Assembly (NCBI GenBank): GCA_023138875.1
Contig: JAGLOO010000016.1
Span: 1-56,274, forward strand
Reading direction: 5' to 3'
DNA length: 56,274 bases
Source of the DNA: Bacteroidales bacterium
GTDB lineage: Bacteria > Bacteroidota > Bacteroidia > Bacteroidales > GCA-2748055
Numbering within the stretch: the stretch's first letter is position 1; each line of letters starts with the position of its first letter. Positions 47,634 through 55,764 of the stretch are shown here, piece by piece. The notes under the pieces are model-generated. The model did not search any database. It saw only the letters and a program-made list of their open reading frames with translations, and had not been told where the DNA came from. A program made the translations under genes and the position numbers.

Positions 47634-47935
47634 ATACCTATTATATTCATAAGCAATTGTCTATATATCTAATAGATCTCATGGAACTTAACAGGAATAA
47701 TATTTACTTTCAGTGGGTTCGCAAGCTCGGTTCATCTCCTTGTGATTATTATGAAAATGTTAAGATGGATGTTTCATTACACATAATAGAAACAGCAAAA
47801 TCACTTGACACCCTACCTATCCTCCATATTTTTTTAGTGACCCACACAAGTATCTGGATAAGAATTATTAGCGTGAGTTTATCACGGGATGAGGTCTAAA
47901 ACGCTATAACTTTCAGGTACACATAAAGATAGGCC
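47634..47935. other. Intergenic region upstream of the third SusC gene
   Basis: No gene is convincing here. The weak 80-codon plus-strand frame at 47657-47899 has no recognisable features and faces into nothing. The region must hold the leftward promoter of the SusC operon. I could not find a good TTTG/TAnnTTTG pair; a GGTATTTG sequence near 47625-47632 is the closest -7-like element. Confidence 0.4.
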
Positions 47936-48469
47936 TCATTTATTTGTCAGGTTGATCACCCTTCTGATTGCACTTTCCACACTCCCGCTGCTCTGAGGCA
48001 ATCCTTCACTTTTGAAGAATGCATACTGCATGCGTTTACTATTGGCATGGAAATAATTGCTCCACTTGTTCATTGCTTTCTCCCTTCGCTTCCCTGTGAA
48101 GTTAACCCTGATGAGTTTTTCCATGGTGTCAATCTCGCCCTGCCATAAAGCCTCTTTAAAGATCTTCCGGACCTTATCTGTCTCTTTCATCCTTTTCGGA
48201 AGCAGTTCAAGAATCTCTTCGAGTGCCCGTTTCGCATGGGTGTAATCAAGTACCTGCCAGGTTGCTTTGTCCGGAAAACGCCTGGCAAACAGCTCATCTG
48301 CACGTGACCATATCCAGGGTGCCCCGTCGCCGCAAAATACCACCCGTGAAACGGAGGAGGTATCTATTGCATCCAGATACGTTTCGATTAAACCGAAAGC
48401 ATAATCCTTTCCCTGCATCGTGGCATCGTATACCGGTTTGAACCCTTTGTCAATATTCCCATGAATAGT
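47936..48469 (-). pseudogene. Transposase fragment, ISLre2/ISKra4 (UPF0236)-like
   Basis: Residues visible include VVFCGDGAPWIWSRADELFA, WQVLDYTHAKRALEEILELL and the C-terminal SGSVESAIRRVINL. These are the pattern of the ISLre2/ISKra4 transposase group (GDGA-W-I and the S/G-VES motif). The annotated-length frame from 48418 is 160 residues. The same frame continues upstream to about 48469 (NPWTIHGNIDKGFKPVYDAT), so the ATG is not a true start. The C-terminus breaks off at LTNK, short of the usual end, so both ends are lost. The upstream end meets the integrase start. Confidence 0.75.
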
Positions 48470-49384
48470 CCAAGGGTTAAAGGTCTGATTGAATATTTTA
48501 ATGAGTACATCAAGTTTCGAAAAGACAGAAAAACTGTCCGTGGTACATTAAAGGAATTCATTACCATGAAGAACAGATTGATGAAATTTGATGAACACCG
48601 AAAGAAACCCACACTCTTGCATGATATTAATATTACATGGTCGGATCAGTTCGAAACATTTCTTCTCAATGAGATCAAGAATGGAGAGAAAAAGGGATAT
48701 GGTCTTGGTACAATTGAGAAAACATACACAGTTCTAATAACGGTGCTTTACCACTTTTATGAGCGAATAAGCCAATCAAAGATCATCATGACTGATGATT
48801 TCCAGAAAAAGGGTTTCAAACGTGGGAAGAAATCAAAGAATGAAGCAAATCCTTTGAATAAGGAGCAGTTCCAGACGCTATATTGTCATAAGTTTGAAGA
48901 AGAGCATCTGGAGTTAACCAAGAAACGATTCTGCCTACAGTGTACTACCGGACTGAGATTTGGCGATATTGACAGGATACTACCTAAAATGATAAAGAAT
49001 GATGTTCTTATCATTATTCCACATAAAACCATGCATTTAGAAGATCCCAAACCTGCCATAATCCCCCTAAATAAATATTCGAAAGAAATCTTGGATGAAT
49101 TCAACAATAACACTTCTTCTTTGCATATTAGGAATCAACCCTACAATCGGAATTTAATAGATGTATTCAATGTAATGAGAGAAAAATATCCTGATCTGGA
49201 TTTTGGAGGTTACAGTTCACATGATGGTAGAGATACATTTATCAGTATGGCAGTAGAACGTGGTGTTGATTTCAAGACAATTCTTGAGTGGACAGCACAG
49301 AGTTCATATTCAATAATGGATCGCTATATAAAGACCACTGAAGAACATAAAATACGAAAAATGGAAGAAACGTGGAATTTCTAA
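48461..49384 (+). CDS. Tyrosine-type integrase, probably 5'-truncated
   Basis: A 307-residue site-specific recombinase. A SAM-like core-binding domain lies at about 3-105 and the catalytic domain at about 130-300. Candidate catalytic residues are R166 (TTGLRFGDI), K189, H254 and R257 (SHDGRDTF), W277 in place of the second His, and the nucleophile Y289 (IMDRYI). The frame begins straight at the core-binding domain; Bacteroidota integrases of this type usually carry about 100 more N-terminal residues. The missing part coincides with the end of the transposase fragment on the other strand. It may be an inactive relic of an integrative element. Confidence 0.8.
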   Translation: MNSPRVKGLIEYFNEYIKFRKDRKTVRGTLKEFITMKNRLMKFDEHRKKPTLLHDINITWSDQFETFLLNEIKNGEKKGYGLGTIEKTYTVLITVLYHFYERISQSKIIMTDDFQKKGFKRGKKSKNEANPLNKEQFQTLYCHKFEEEHLELTKKRFCLQCTTGLRFGDIDRILPKMIKNDVLIIIPHKTMHLEDPKPAIIPLNKYSKEILDEFNNNTSSLHIRNQPYNRNLIDVFNVMREKYPDLDFGGYSSHDGRDTFISMAVERGVDFKTILEWTAQSSYSIMDRYIKTTEEHKIRKMEETWNF

Positions 49385-49898
49385 TTATTTTTCCGGATGT
49401 TCAGTTTTTTTCAAAATTTTTTTGACTTCGACTTTCTGTAGATCGAAATAATATATCAGGATTTTTTTCTCATGCATCAACCCGTACTCCACTGGTGGAA
49501 AGGAATAAGTGAGTGAATTAGCAATAGATACGTACGCAAACTCTTTTTACTAACCCCTCCCATCCTTTAGGGGGTGGGGATGTGGTGGGTTGCCATATCC
49601 CCCTACACTATCAAAAGATGCCCAAATTTTGCCTTTCTATTGCTGAGTAGAATACTGATCAACTACTCAAAAGGTTGTGTTAAAATCGATCTATGCATCA
49701 TCCTGACTGTTGACAATATTCTCTGTCCTGAGTGCTATTTATAATGGTTGAGGGTAGCCAATTTGATGCTACTCATTTCTGAATCTTTGGAATGAATTTT
49801 GATCTCATATTGATCAGAAATGAATAGATTCTGTCACAATTGATCCTTTGATTAGTCATACTTATAGATATCGATGAGTTTTGCACTATTGTAGATAA
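49385..49898. other. 514-bp gap with hairpins between integrase and sigma-like gene
   Basis: No gene is seen. It holds a GC hairpin of the kind common between Bacteroidota genes (CCCCTCCC near 49554, pairing with GGGTGGGG near 49572). It also holds an inverted repeat, CATTTCTGA at 49774-49782 with TCAGAAATG at 49814-49822, 77 bp before the next start. The latter could be a regulator site. Confidence 0.4.
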
Positions 49899-50198
49899 AT
49901 GTCATTCAACGAAACATACTACAAGTACCATCCCGAACTTATTAAATATGGGCGTCAATTGTGTGCTGTTAAAATCGATATCGATGATTTGGTGCAAGAA
50001 ACATTCTTGAAGTATCATATTGAACTCAGCAAAAATGTTGTAATAGAGAACACACGAGCATGGTTGTATAAGGTAATGCTGAATTTAGCAATAACTCAAA
50101 ACAATAAAAAGAACCTGCATGATACCAAGATCAAACAATATAAACGACCGGATATCGAGATAGGTATTGACGAAAAGTTTGCTAAAAAGGAAAGATGA
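49899..50198 (+). CDS. Small sigma-70 region-2-like protein
   Basis: A 99-residue protein that resembles only region 2 of an ECF sigma factor: YYKYHPELIKYGRQLCA, then VKIDIDDLVQETFLKYHIEL and NTRAWLYKVMLNLAITQNNK. It ends in a basic tail with no region 4. It has its own stop, and the next gene's ATG overlaps that stop (ATGA), so the short form appears to be organised and not an accidental break. It could bind core polymerase, or nucleic acid, or be a relic. The coupling to a recombinase is the notable point. Function unknown. Confidence 0.65.
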   Translation: MSFNETYYKYHPELIKYGRQLCAVKIDIDDLVQETFLKYHIELSKNVVIENTRAWLYKVMLNLAITQNNKKNLHDTKIKQYKRPDIEIGIDEKFAKKER

Positions 50199-50770
50199 AC
50201 AGATTTGCTGATTATATCGAGTACGATCATGCCCTCAACAAGGGGAAGGCACTATTAAATGATCCGAAAAGGTGCATTCTTGGTTTCTACATCATTTACA
50301 GCATTAACGTTGGATTGCGTATTTCAGATGTCTTAAAACTAAAGCATGTTGAGATAGGTGATTTGAATGTGGGTGGTGAAATTCAATTGAATGAACAAAA
50401 AACCGGGAAGTCAAGGACAATCACAATTAATAATGAAGTTTACAATGCCTATCGAAAACTTTTAGGGGTATTGAAGAAGAATGTCAAATACGATCAACAC
50501 GGTTATGTATTCGTATCACAAAAAGGCACGGTATTCTCTTACAAAAGCATTGACCGCTTATTGAAAGAGATATTCCGGACTAAAAAACTCCAAATCAGCA
50601 GCCATAGTTTACGCAAATCTTTCGCCAGAAGATTTTATGAGCAAAATAATAGGTCTGAGCATTCATTGATGCTTATAGGTGAAGCATTCAATCACTCATC
50701 ATTGAGTATAACCAAGCGATATTTAGGACTGCGGAAGGAGGAAGTAAAAAACATCTACCTATCACTGTAG
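50195..50770 (+). CDS. Minimal tyrosine recombinase (catalytic domain only)
   Basis: A 191-residue site-specific recombinase with the full active-site set: R42 (GLRISDVL), K69 (EQKTGKSR), H137 and R140 (SHSLRKSFARR), H167 (FNHSSLSIT) and nucleophile Y176 (TKRYLGL). There is no N-terminal core-binding SAM-like domain, so DNA grip would need a partner or another mode. The ATG overlaps the stop of the sigma-region-2-like gene by 4 bp, which suggests coupled translation. A perfect 20-bp palindrome lies 22 bp after the stop. It may be an active invertase or integrase of an undescribed small element. Confidence 0.85.
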   Translation: MNRFADYIEYDHALNKGKALLNDPKRCILGFYIIYSINVGLRISDVLKLKHVEIGDLNVGGEIQLNEQKTGKSRTITINNEVYNAYRKLLGVLKKNVKYDQHGYVFVSQKGTVFSYKSIDRLLKEIFRTKKLQISSHSLRKSFARRFYEQNNRSEHSLMLIGEAFNHSSLSITKRYLGLRKEEVKNIYLSL

Positions 50771-50792
50771 AAGTATTTCTTCAAACAAGCAG

Positions 50793-50812
50793 GATTATAG
50801 AATTCTATAATC
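50793..50812. promoter_or_regulatory. Perfect 20-bp palindrome behind the minimal recombinase
   Basis: GATTATAGAATTCTATAATC equals its own reverse complement with no spacer. As RNA it would lack a loop, so a simple terminator is less likely than a protein-binding or recombination site. It starts 23 bp after the recombinase stop codon. No second copy was noticed in the window. Confidence 0.45.
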
Positions 50813-51015
50813 TCCCACTAATTTCCTTTTTCAACGGCTGATCTTCTTTGTGTGGGGACAATATCTCCAGTATTTTCTCGCTTTTCTACAAATCAGACCA
50901 CACATTTATATCAAATAAAGCACCAAATAGATGCCTTATTTCCCCTATAAGGGATGAAGAACCTTAGTTCCGGTACGGTCGATTTCATAAATAATTATGA
51001 GGTATTTATGACAGG

Positions 51016-51282
51016 ATGAAATCTAAAAGGAAATACCGTAAACGACCATTGGAAGAGCACAATTCTGAAAGAATGAAGCACCTTTCTGGACTATTCTTGG
51101 AGTGCAGAAGATGGACAGGAATGAGCAGGAAGGATATCGAAGATGAATACGGGATATCACGTGCTGTTATCGAGAGAGTAGAATCGTCAACTGTGCCAAT
51201 GAATATTACACTAAGAACAATTCTGGAGATGGCTGATATCTACATGATCTCACCATCGGAACTGTTTGAAGACTTGGAATAA
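51016..51282 (+). CDS. Small XRE-type helix-turn-helix protein
   Basis: An 88-residue basic DNA-binding protein. The helix-turn-helix lies at about 36-57 (MSRKDIEDEYGISRAVIERV), followed by the family's third and fourth helices (TLRTILEMADIYMISPSELF). The first 20 residues are strongly basic (KSKRKYRKRPLEEH). Size and form suit a phage-like or mobile-element repressor, or an antitoxin-like regulator. No toxin gene is adjacent. It stands alone in a gene-poor stretch between the minimal recombinase and the DUF488 gene. Confidence 0.75.
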   Translation: MKSKRKYRKRPLEEHNSERMKHLSGLFLECRRWTGMSRKDIEDEYGISRAVIERVESSTVPMNITLRTILEMADIYMISPSELFEDLE

Positions 51283-51330
51283 CAAAAAACTTTCCCAAAA
51301 TCCGGAATTACATCACACTTCGTGTATTTA

Positions 51331-51495
51331 TTAGAAACGAACCAGTGACTCTTCGAATTTTTGGGTCACTTCACTCTCTTCAACCTGAATCCAAATGGGT
51401 TGACATTCTTCGAACGATGACAAATCCTCACCACCCTTTTTCGGAATTCCTGTCAAAGTCAAGGATGAAACATAGTGGTTAATAGCCAATCGCAT
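51331..51495 (-). CDS. Possible small protein of 54 residues
   Basis: In a gap without longer genes, the minus strand has a coding-like frame beginning MRLAINHYVSSLTLTGIPKK and continuing through EDLSSFEECQPIWIQVEESE to LVRF and a stop at 51331. The acidic, ordered composition differs from random AT-rich frames. I know no family for it. It could be a relic of a longer gene. Confidence 0.3.
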   Translation of the reverse strand: MRLAINHYVSSLTLTGIPKKGGEDLSSFEECQPIWIQVEESEVTQKFEESLVRF

Positions 51496-52048
51496 GCAGC
51501 AGTTTTCAACTCCACTACTGCATTAACAAAACGGAGAGGAAGGCATGTTTGATTTGGCTTTTAGTAGGCAAAGGACAATTATTATTGGCGTTTACAGCGC
51601 AGAGGGTGCTCTGGTTTAAGAAGACCAACACCTGACCACATCAGTTGATAATAATTGCTGTAAAAACAATCAGTTGACGTAGTATACTGGTTTACCTGAT
51701 AAAGGTGGGGGATACAAATGCCGATGCTTACTGCTTATAGTTTTTGATAGTAACAGTACTTATCCGGAATTGTAATGAATATCTTTTCGTTTATCAGTTT
51801 GTTTAACACTTATAATGCGTATAGTGAGTTTTATATCAGTCTTTTAAACATGTCTATCAACAATTACGCAACAGCGAGTAGATGGGGGATATAAGGACTT
51901 GGTGTATCCATTAACCAGAGAAATCGCTCAAAATTCAGGATTTTCAATCTTATAAAACATTACAGGATTTTGTGCATACGTAGCAAAACATAGTAGAATT
52001 GTACCTACCTATTAGCAACGCACCAGTTTAACGTTTCAGAAATTTTGG
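51496..52048. other. Gene-poor stretch upstream of the DUF488 gene
   Basis: No gene is supported. One minus-strand stretch (about 51590-51740) stays open for about 48 codons and reads CFYSNYYQLMWSGVGLLKPE just before a stop, so it may be a fossil coding piece. The rest is AT-rich and has no repeat or hairpin that I could make out. Confidence 0.3.
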
Positions 52049-52092
52049 TTGACAACCTACTTGACAACACCCATGAATTATTACTACATTTG
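52049..52092 (+). promoter_or_regulatory. Promoter region of the DUF488 module with TTGACAAC repeat
   Basis: TTGACAAC occurs twice in direct repeat with a 12-base period (52049-52056 and 52061-52068). TACATTTG (52085-52092) matches the Bacteroidota -7 element TAnnTTTG. The ATG at 52097 is only 4 bases further on, so the transcript may be leaderless. The spacing from the second TTG to the -7 element (21) is longer than usual. Confidence 0.45.
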
Positions 52093-52096
52093 AATC

Positions 52097-52981
52097 ATGT
52101 ACTATCGCAGAAAGATACTGCTTACACTTCTGCAAGTGTTTGATAATAAACTGGAAAAAATGAGTTTGCAGAAGTTATTGATGTTACTTGCGAATAAACA
52201 ATCCATACCGGGTTTTTATTTCGTTCCTTACAAGTTTGGTTGCTATTCTTTTCAAGCAAATGCTGATCTTAAAACAATGATTAAATACGGTCAGGTAGGC
52301 GAGGAAGGAAACTCTTGGATTAAAACTGATCCAACCAACTATCTTCCAGAACTGAAAGAAAATGACCGTATGGCGTTAAGAGCAATAAAATGTTTGTATG
52401 GTGATAAATCCAAAGCAGAACTCATCCAACTAACTTATAGAAGATTTCCTTATTATGCCCTCAACAGCAATATTGCCCATGAAGTCCTCAACAATAAGGA
52501 ACTTCAAGCGATTGAAGAAATCAGACCTAAATATAGTAGTACAGTTCTGTTTACAATTGGTTACGAAGGGATAACGCTTGAACAGTATCTGAATAAATTA
52601 ATAAAACATGGTGTAGATGTTCTTTGTGACGTTCGAAAGAATTCCCTAAGCATGAAATACGGATTTAGTAAGTCCCAACTTCAACATTCTTGTAACGGTA
52701 TCGGCATTAAATATGTGCACTTACCTGAGTTGGGTATAGCATCCAACAAACGGCAAGAACTAAATACACAATCCGATTACGATAAATTATTTCTTCAATA
52801 CCAACAAGATGTTCTAACAAGTACCCGCACCCAACAGAATGAAATTCTTGAATTATTGAAATCTCACAAAAGGATTGCCCTAACCTGTTTTGAAGCCAAC
52901 ATTTGTCAATGCCATAGAAAACACTTGGCTGAAGAAATTTCCGTTTCGCCTAATTTCGAATTCGAATTGCAGCATATATAA
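52097..52981 (+). CDS. DUF488 protein with N-terminal SocA/Panacea-like domain
   Basis: A 294-residue cytoplasmic protein. Residues 1-140 resemble the DUF4065/SocA-like (Panacea antitoxin) helical domain: MSLQKLLMLLANKQ, then FYFVPYKFGCYSFQANADLK. Residues 150-294 are DUF488: LFTIGYEGITLEQYLNKLIK, the DVR motif at 178-180, KYGFSKSQLQ and the cysteine-rich ending LTCFEANICQCHRKHLAEEI (C264, C270, C272). DUF488 has no established biochemical activity. The stop is followed after one base by the start of an interrupted partner gene, so the two form a module. Such pairs tend to lie among mobile and defence genes; a defence role is inference. Confidence 0.75.
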   Translation: MYYRRKILLTLLQVFDNKLEKMSLQKLLMLLANKQSIPGFYFVPYKFGCYSFQANADLKTMIKYGQVGEEGNSWIKTDPTNYLPELKENDRMALRAIKCLYGDKSKAELIQLTYRRFPYYALNSNIAHEVLNNKELQAIEEIRPKYSSTVLFTIGYEGITLEQYLNKLIKHGVDVLCDVRKNSLSMKYGFSKSQLQHSCNGIGIKYVHLPELGIASNKRQELNTQSDYDKLFLQYQQDVLTSTRTQQNEILELLKSHKRIALTCFEANICQCHRKHLAEEISVSPNFEFELQHI

Positions 52982-52982
52982 A

Positions 52983-53021
52983 ATGGCATTGACCAAGATT
53001 CTAATCACAGTAAAGACTTAT
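52983..53021 (+). pseudogene. 5' piece (13 codons) of the DUF488 partner gene
   Basis: The codons read MALTKILITVKTY, and the frame is then interrupted by the insertion sequence. The 11-bp target duplication TAAAGACTTAT (53011-53021) is the end of this piece. Joining codon TAT (53019-53021) to 54649 restores one uninterrupted frame. The start lies one base after the DUF488 stop. Confidence 0.75.
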
Positions 53022-54637
53022 ATGGTTTCACAAAACTAATAACTGATTTATATTCAATAAGTTACAGGGCTATAAAATTACCCATTTCCTAACTTTCCGT
53101 AACGTGCAGATTTTCAAGATCATACAGCTGCTATTTCTATCAAATTTAACCATTTTTTATTCGTTTTCAGCCCTAAAATTGACTGGGTTAGGAAATATTA
53201 GTTTTATGAAAGCCTGCGACTTTATCGTTGTAATATTTTGTGTACTTGATATTTAATTTCCTAACTCTATATTTATTGGTATCCATCTCATGAAAAATTT
53301 CATAGACTTTCACAAAACTGGAGGATACCAATTATGCCGCATTCAAATTTGCTCTTTAACCTGGCAGACTTACCACCCGCCGTTAAATATGAAAAACTCT
53401 TTGAAAATCTTCCAATGCTTAAAGAAAACATCCCTAAAACAGGAAGACGACCAATAAGCAGAAACTGCATGTTTAAAAGTTTAATATACAAGTCATTAAG
53501 GCGGTTTCCATATCTGACAGATTTAAGTTTTGAACTCAACAATAATCCAAGTGTATCAAAAGCTTTAGGTTTTAACCCATTGAAACCAGCTCCTTCCACC
53601 GAACGTTTCTCATCATTTCTGCATGACACTGAACATCATGAAATCATCTCCATCCGGCAACAATTGGTGCAAGAATTAATCAACGTCGGGGCTGTATCCG
53701 GTAACTCTATTGCCATAGATTCTTGTCCCATTGTCGCGTTACTAAAAGAAAACAACTTAAAAACCTCCATAGCAGACAGATTTGATAAAACCAAAAAACC
53801 TGCCGGTGATCCAGATGCCCGATTAGGTGTCTTGATACATTTTCCAAGTCCATTTAAAAAAGAAGTCCGGTACTTCTGGGGGTATCGTAATCATGTGATT
53901 AATGATATCGATACTGAACTCCCAATCTGGGAAGTTACCAAACCGGCAAATGTCTCTGATATCAACGTTGCAAAGAATCTCATACAAGAGGCATGTTCCG
54001 TTTTCAATTTAAACATCCAATGGGTAATGGGCGATGCCGCCTATGATTCCGAGGACTTACTGAAATTCATCATCAATGATCTGAACGCATTGGCTATTAT
54101 TCCTCACAATCCAAGAAGAGAATCTAAAGGTCATCAGATCAAAGATGGCAAAGTGATTTGCGAAGCAAATCTCCAGATGTATCGCAAAGGCAAAATGTGT
54201 CCTAAAAAAACCGGGATCCTTTATTGCCAGTACACCTGTCCAATCGTTTATGATAAACAAACCCGATATCAACACATCACGTGTCCTATTATGCATCCGA
54301 AGTTTTTCAAGGGCAAGGGTTGTAATGTCCTTGTTCGGATGGAACCAAGTATCCGATCAGAAATTGGCTATGATACTCAGGAATTCAAAGAACTCTATAA
54401 AAAACGAACCTCCGTTGAGAGGGTATTCTCACGCCTGCTGGCCATTGCAATGCAACATCCAACAGTGAGAGGTTATAATGCTAATCGCAATCATGCAACT
54501 ATTGCTCATATCTCAGTTTTACTCGTTGCTCTAACAGCATTCCAGACAGGGCAACAGGATAAAATGAGATTTGTGAAATCATTTGTACCAAATTTTTTAA
54601 CTTGAAATCTCATCTGAATTAGTTTTGTGAAGCCCTA
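53022..54637 (+). mobile_element. Complete insertion sequence, about 1.6 kb, with 11-bp target duplication
   Basis: The element is bounded by TAAAGACTTAT at 53011-53021 and 54638-54648. The terminal inverted repeats are GGTTTCACAAAACTAAT (53024-53040) and, on the other strand, GGCTTCACAAAACTAAT (54634-54618), with 16 of 17 positions matching. It carries one intact transposase gene. The clean duplication and intact gene indicate a recent insertion. It splits the partner gene of the DUF488 protein. Confidence 0.85.
53334..54605 (+). CDS. DDE transposase (IS1182/IS4-like)
   Basis: A full-length 423-residue transposase. N-terminal residues resemble the IS1182-type start (YEKLFENLPMLKENIPKTGR). 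Catalytic residues are D129 (SIAIDSCPI), D234 (WVMGDAAYDSEDL) and E362 (RTSVERVFSRLL). A Cys-rich insert (CPKKTGILYCQYTCPI, HITCPIMH) lies between the second Asp and the Glu, as in IS1182-type enzymes. The gene is intact and sits between good inverted repeats, so the element is probably still mobile. Family assignment below DDE level is my reading only. Confidence 0.88.
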   Translation: MPHSNLLFNLADLPPAVKYEKLFENLPMLKENIPKTGRRPISRNCMFKSLIYKSLRRFPYLTDLSFELNNNPSVSKALGFNPLKPAPSTERFSSFLHDTEHHEIISIRQQLVQELINVGAVSGNSIAIDSCPIVALLKENNLKTSIADRFDKTKKPAGDPDARLGVLIHFPSPFKKEVRYFWGYRNHVINDIDTELPIWEVTKPANVSDINVAKNLIQEACSVFNLNIQWVMGDAAYDSEDLLKFIINDLNALAIIPHNPRRESKGHQIKDGKVICEANLQMYRKGKMCPKKTGILYCQYTCPIVYDKQTRYQHITCPIMHPKFFKGKGCNVLVRMEPSIRSEIGYDTQEFKELYKKRTSVERVFSRLLAIAMQHPTVRGYNANRNHATIAHISVLLVALTAFQTGQQDKMRFVKSFVPNFLT

Positions 54638-54648
54638 TAAAGACTTAT

Positions 54649-55428
54649 CCTGCCATATCTACAAAATACGATGAACTTGTTTGCACTGCAGGTTTTCTCG
54701 AAGATGGTTCATGGATAAGAATTTACCCAATTCAATTCCGTAATAAACCGTACACTGAACAATACAAGAAATATCAATGGATTGAATTGGATATTGTAAA
54801 AAATGATAGTGATTTTCGTCCTGAGAGTTATCGACAAGTATCAATCGATACGCCTGTTGAACCGAAAGATATAATCAAACCAGACGGTAGTATTTGGGAA
54901 GCACGTAGGGAATATGTAATGAACAAAGTGTACACCAATTTAGACACATTAATAAAAGAAGCAAAGAATAAGGATGTTTGTACTTCTTTGGCAGTATTCA
55001 AACCCGCTGAAGTCTTGAATTTTGTTTTTGAAGAAGTGAAGGAGAGAGAATGGTCGCAAAAAAAAATGGTGCAATTCAGTCAATTGAATTTATTCGAAAG
55101 TAACACCGAGAAAAAACTAAAAGTAGTACGGAAGTTACCATACAAATTTTCATTCGTATTTATTGATGATGAAGGTCGCAAGAGTAAATTGATGATTGAG
55201 GATTGGGAAACGGGTGAGTTGTTCTGGAATTGCCTTCGAAGACATGATGGTGACGAACAGAAAGCATGTTCCGATGTTAGAAAGAAATATTTTGATGATT
55301 TTGCAAAAACCAAAGACTTACACTTTTTCTTAGGTACAACAAAGGTTCATCACTTCGTTGCTCCAAACCCATTTATCATAATTGGCACTTTCCACCCCAA
55401 GAAGAAAGAACAGTTAAAACTCTTTTGA
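54649..55428 (+). pseudogene. 3' part of the unknown DUF488 partner gene, cut by the insertion sequence
   Basis: Reading from 54649 in the restored frame gives PAISTKYDELVCTAGFLEDG, SWIRIYPIQFR, then FRPESYRQVSID and a C-terminal part with QLNLFESNTEKKLKVVRKLP, FSFVFIDDEGRKSKLMIEDW and FHPKKKEQLKLF. With the 13 upstream codons the intact protein would be 272 residues. An internal ATG at 54787 leaves a 213-residue frame that might still be translated. I do not recognise the family. The VCTAGFLEDGSWIRIYP segment suggests a compact beta fold. The gene starts one base after the DUF488 stop, so the products probably act together. Confidence 0.7.
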
Positions 55429-55463
55429 TTTTTTCTACCACATTTTCTACTACTAACTAAAAT

Positions 55464-55491
55464 CCCCCTCAACATCAATGTGTTAAGGGGG
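55464..55491. terminator. GC-rich hairpin between converging remnants
   Basis: CCCCCTCAACA (55464-55474) pairs with TGTTAAGGGGG (55481-55491) with one mismatch around a 6-base loop. On the minus strand it is followed by ATTTTAG, on the plus strand by no T run. It may end leftward transcription, or be one of the GC hairpin repeats scattered between genes in this phylum. Confidence 0.4.
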
Positions 55492-55554
55492 CTAAAAGTC
55501 GGGGTAGCGGGATTAGTCGTCACTACGTTCCTCCTGATCCCGGGAAGGGGTGGC

Positions 55555-55740
55555 CTAAAAGAGAAAAAACATAAGTACCAAGACAGTAGCATATAAGCTT
55601 AATCCTATATAAAAGGTCGTGGTAATCCCCAGAAGCATTGATACAATTGCTACAATAACAGAGCCTAAAACAGACATAGCCCCGTTAATACCATACATCC
55701 AGGGAATATAATTATTCAATTCACTAATTCTACAGATGCG
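55555..55740 (-). pseudogene. C-terminal remnant of a polytopic membrane protein
   Basis: The minus strand reads RISELNNYIPWMYGINGAMS, VLGSVIVAIVSMLLGITTTF and YIGLSLYATVLVLMFFLF before a TAG. PWMYGINGAMSVLGS is the pattern I know from the end of membrane proteins that resemble MFS/spermidine-synthase fusions. Upstream the frame soon meets a stop near 55770, inside the histidine-kinase end, so only about 60 residues remain. Confidence 0.5.
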
Positions 55741-55764
55741 ACAGAACCAATAGTTTTTATTAAT

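Noticed and set aside
38533-47636. The 12-mer ATAGGTATTTGA upstream of both the ECF sigma gene and the third SusC gene (minus strand)
   Set aside because: It looked like a shared sigma-dependent promoter, but in front of the sigma gene it touches the start codon and no matching -35 spacing is kept. Two AT-rich 12-mers may match by chance.
47657-47899. 80-codon plus-strand frame before the third SusC gene
   Set aside because: No motif, low-complexity composition, and it occupies the promoter region of the divergent operon.
48388-48612. 74-codon minus-strand frame across the transposase/integrase junction
   Set aside because: It is a shadow of the two recognisable genes in other frames.
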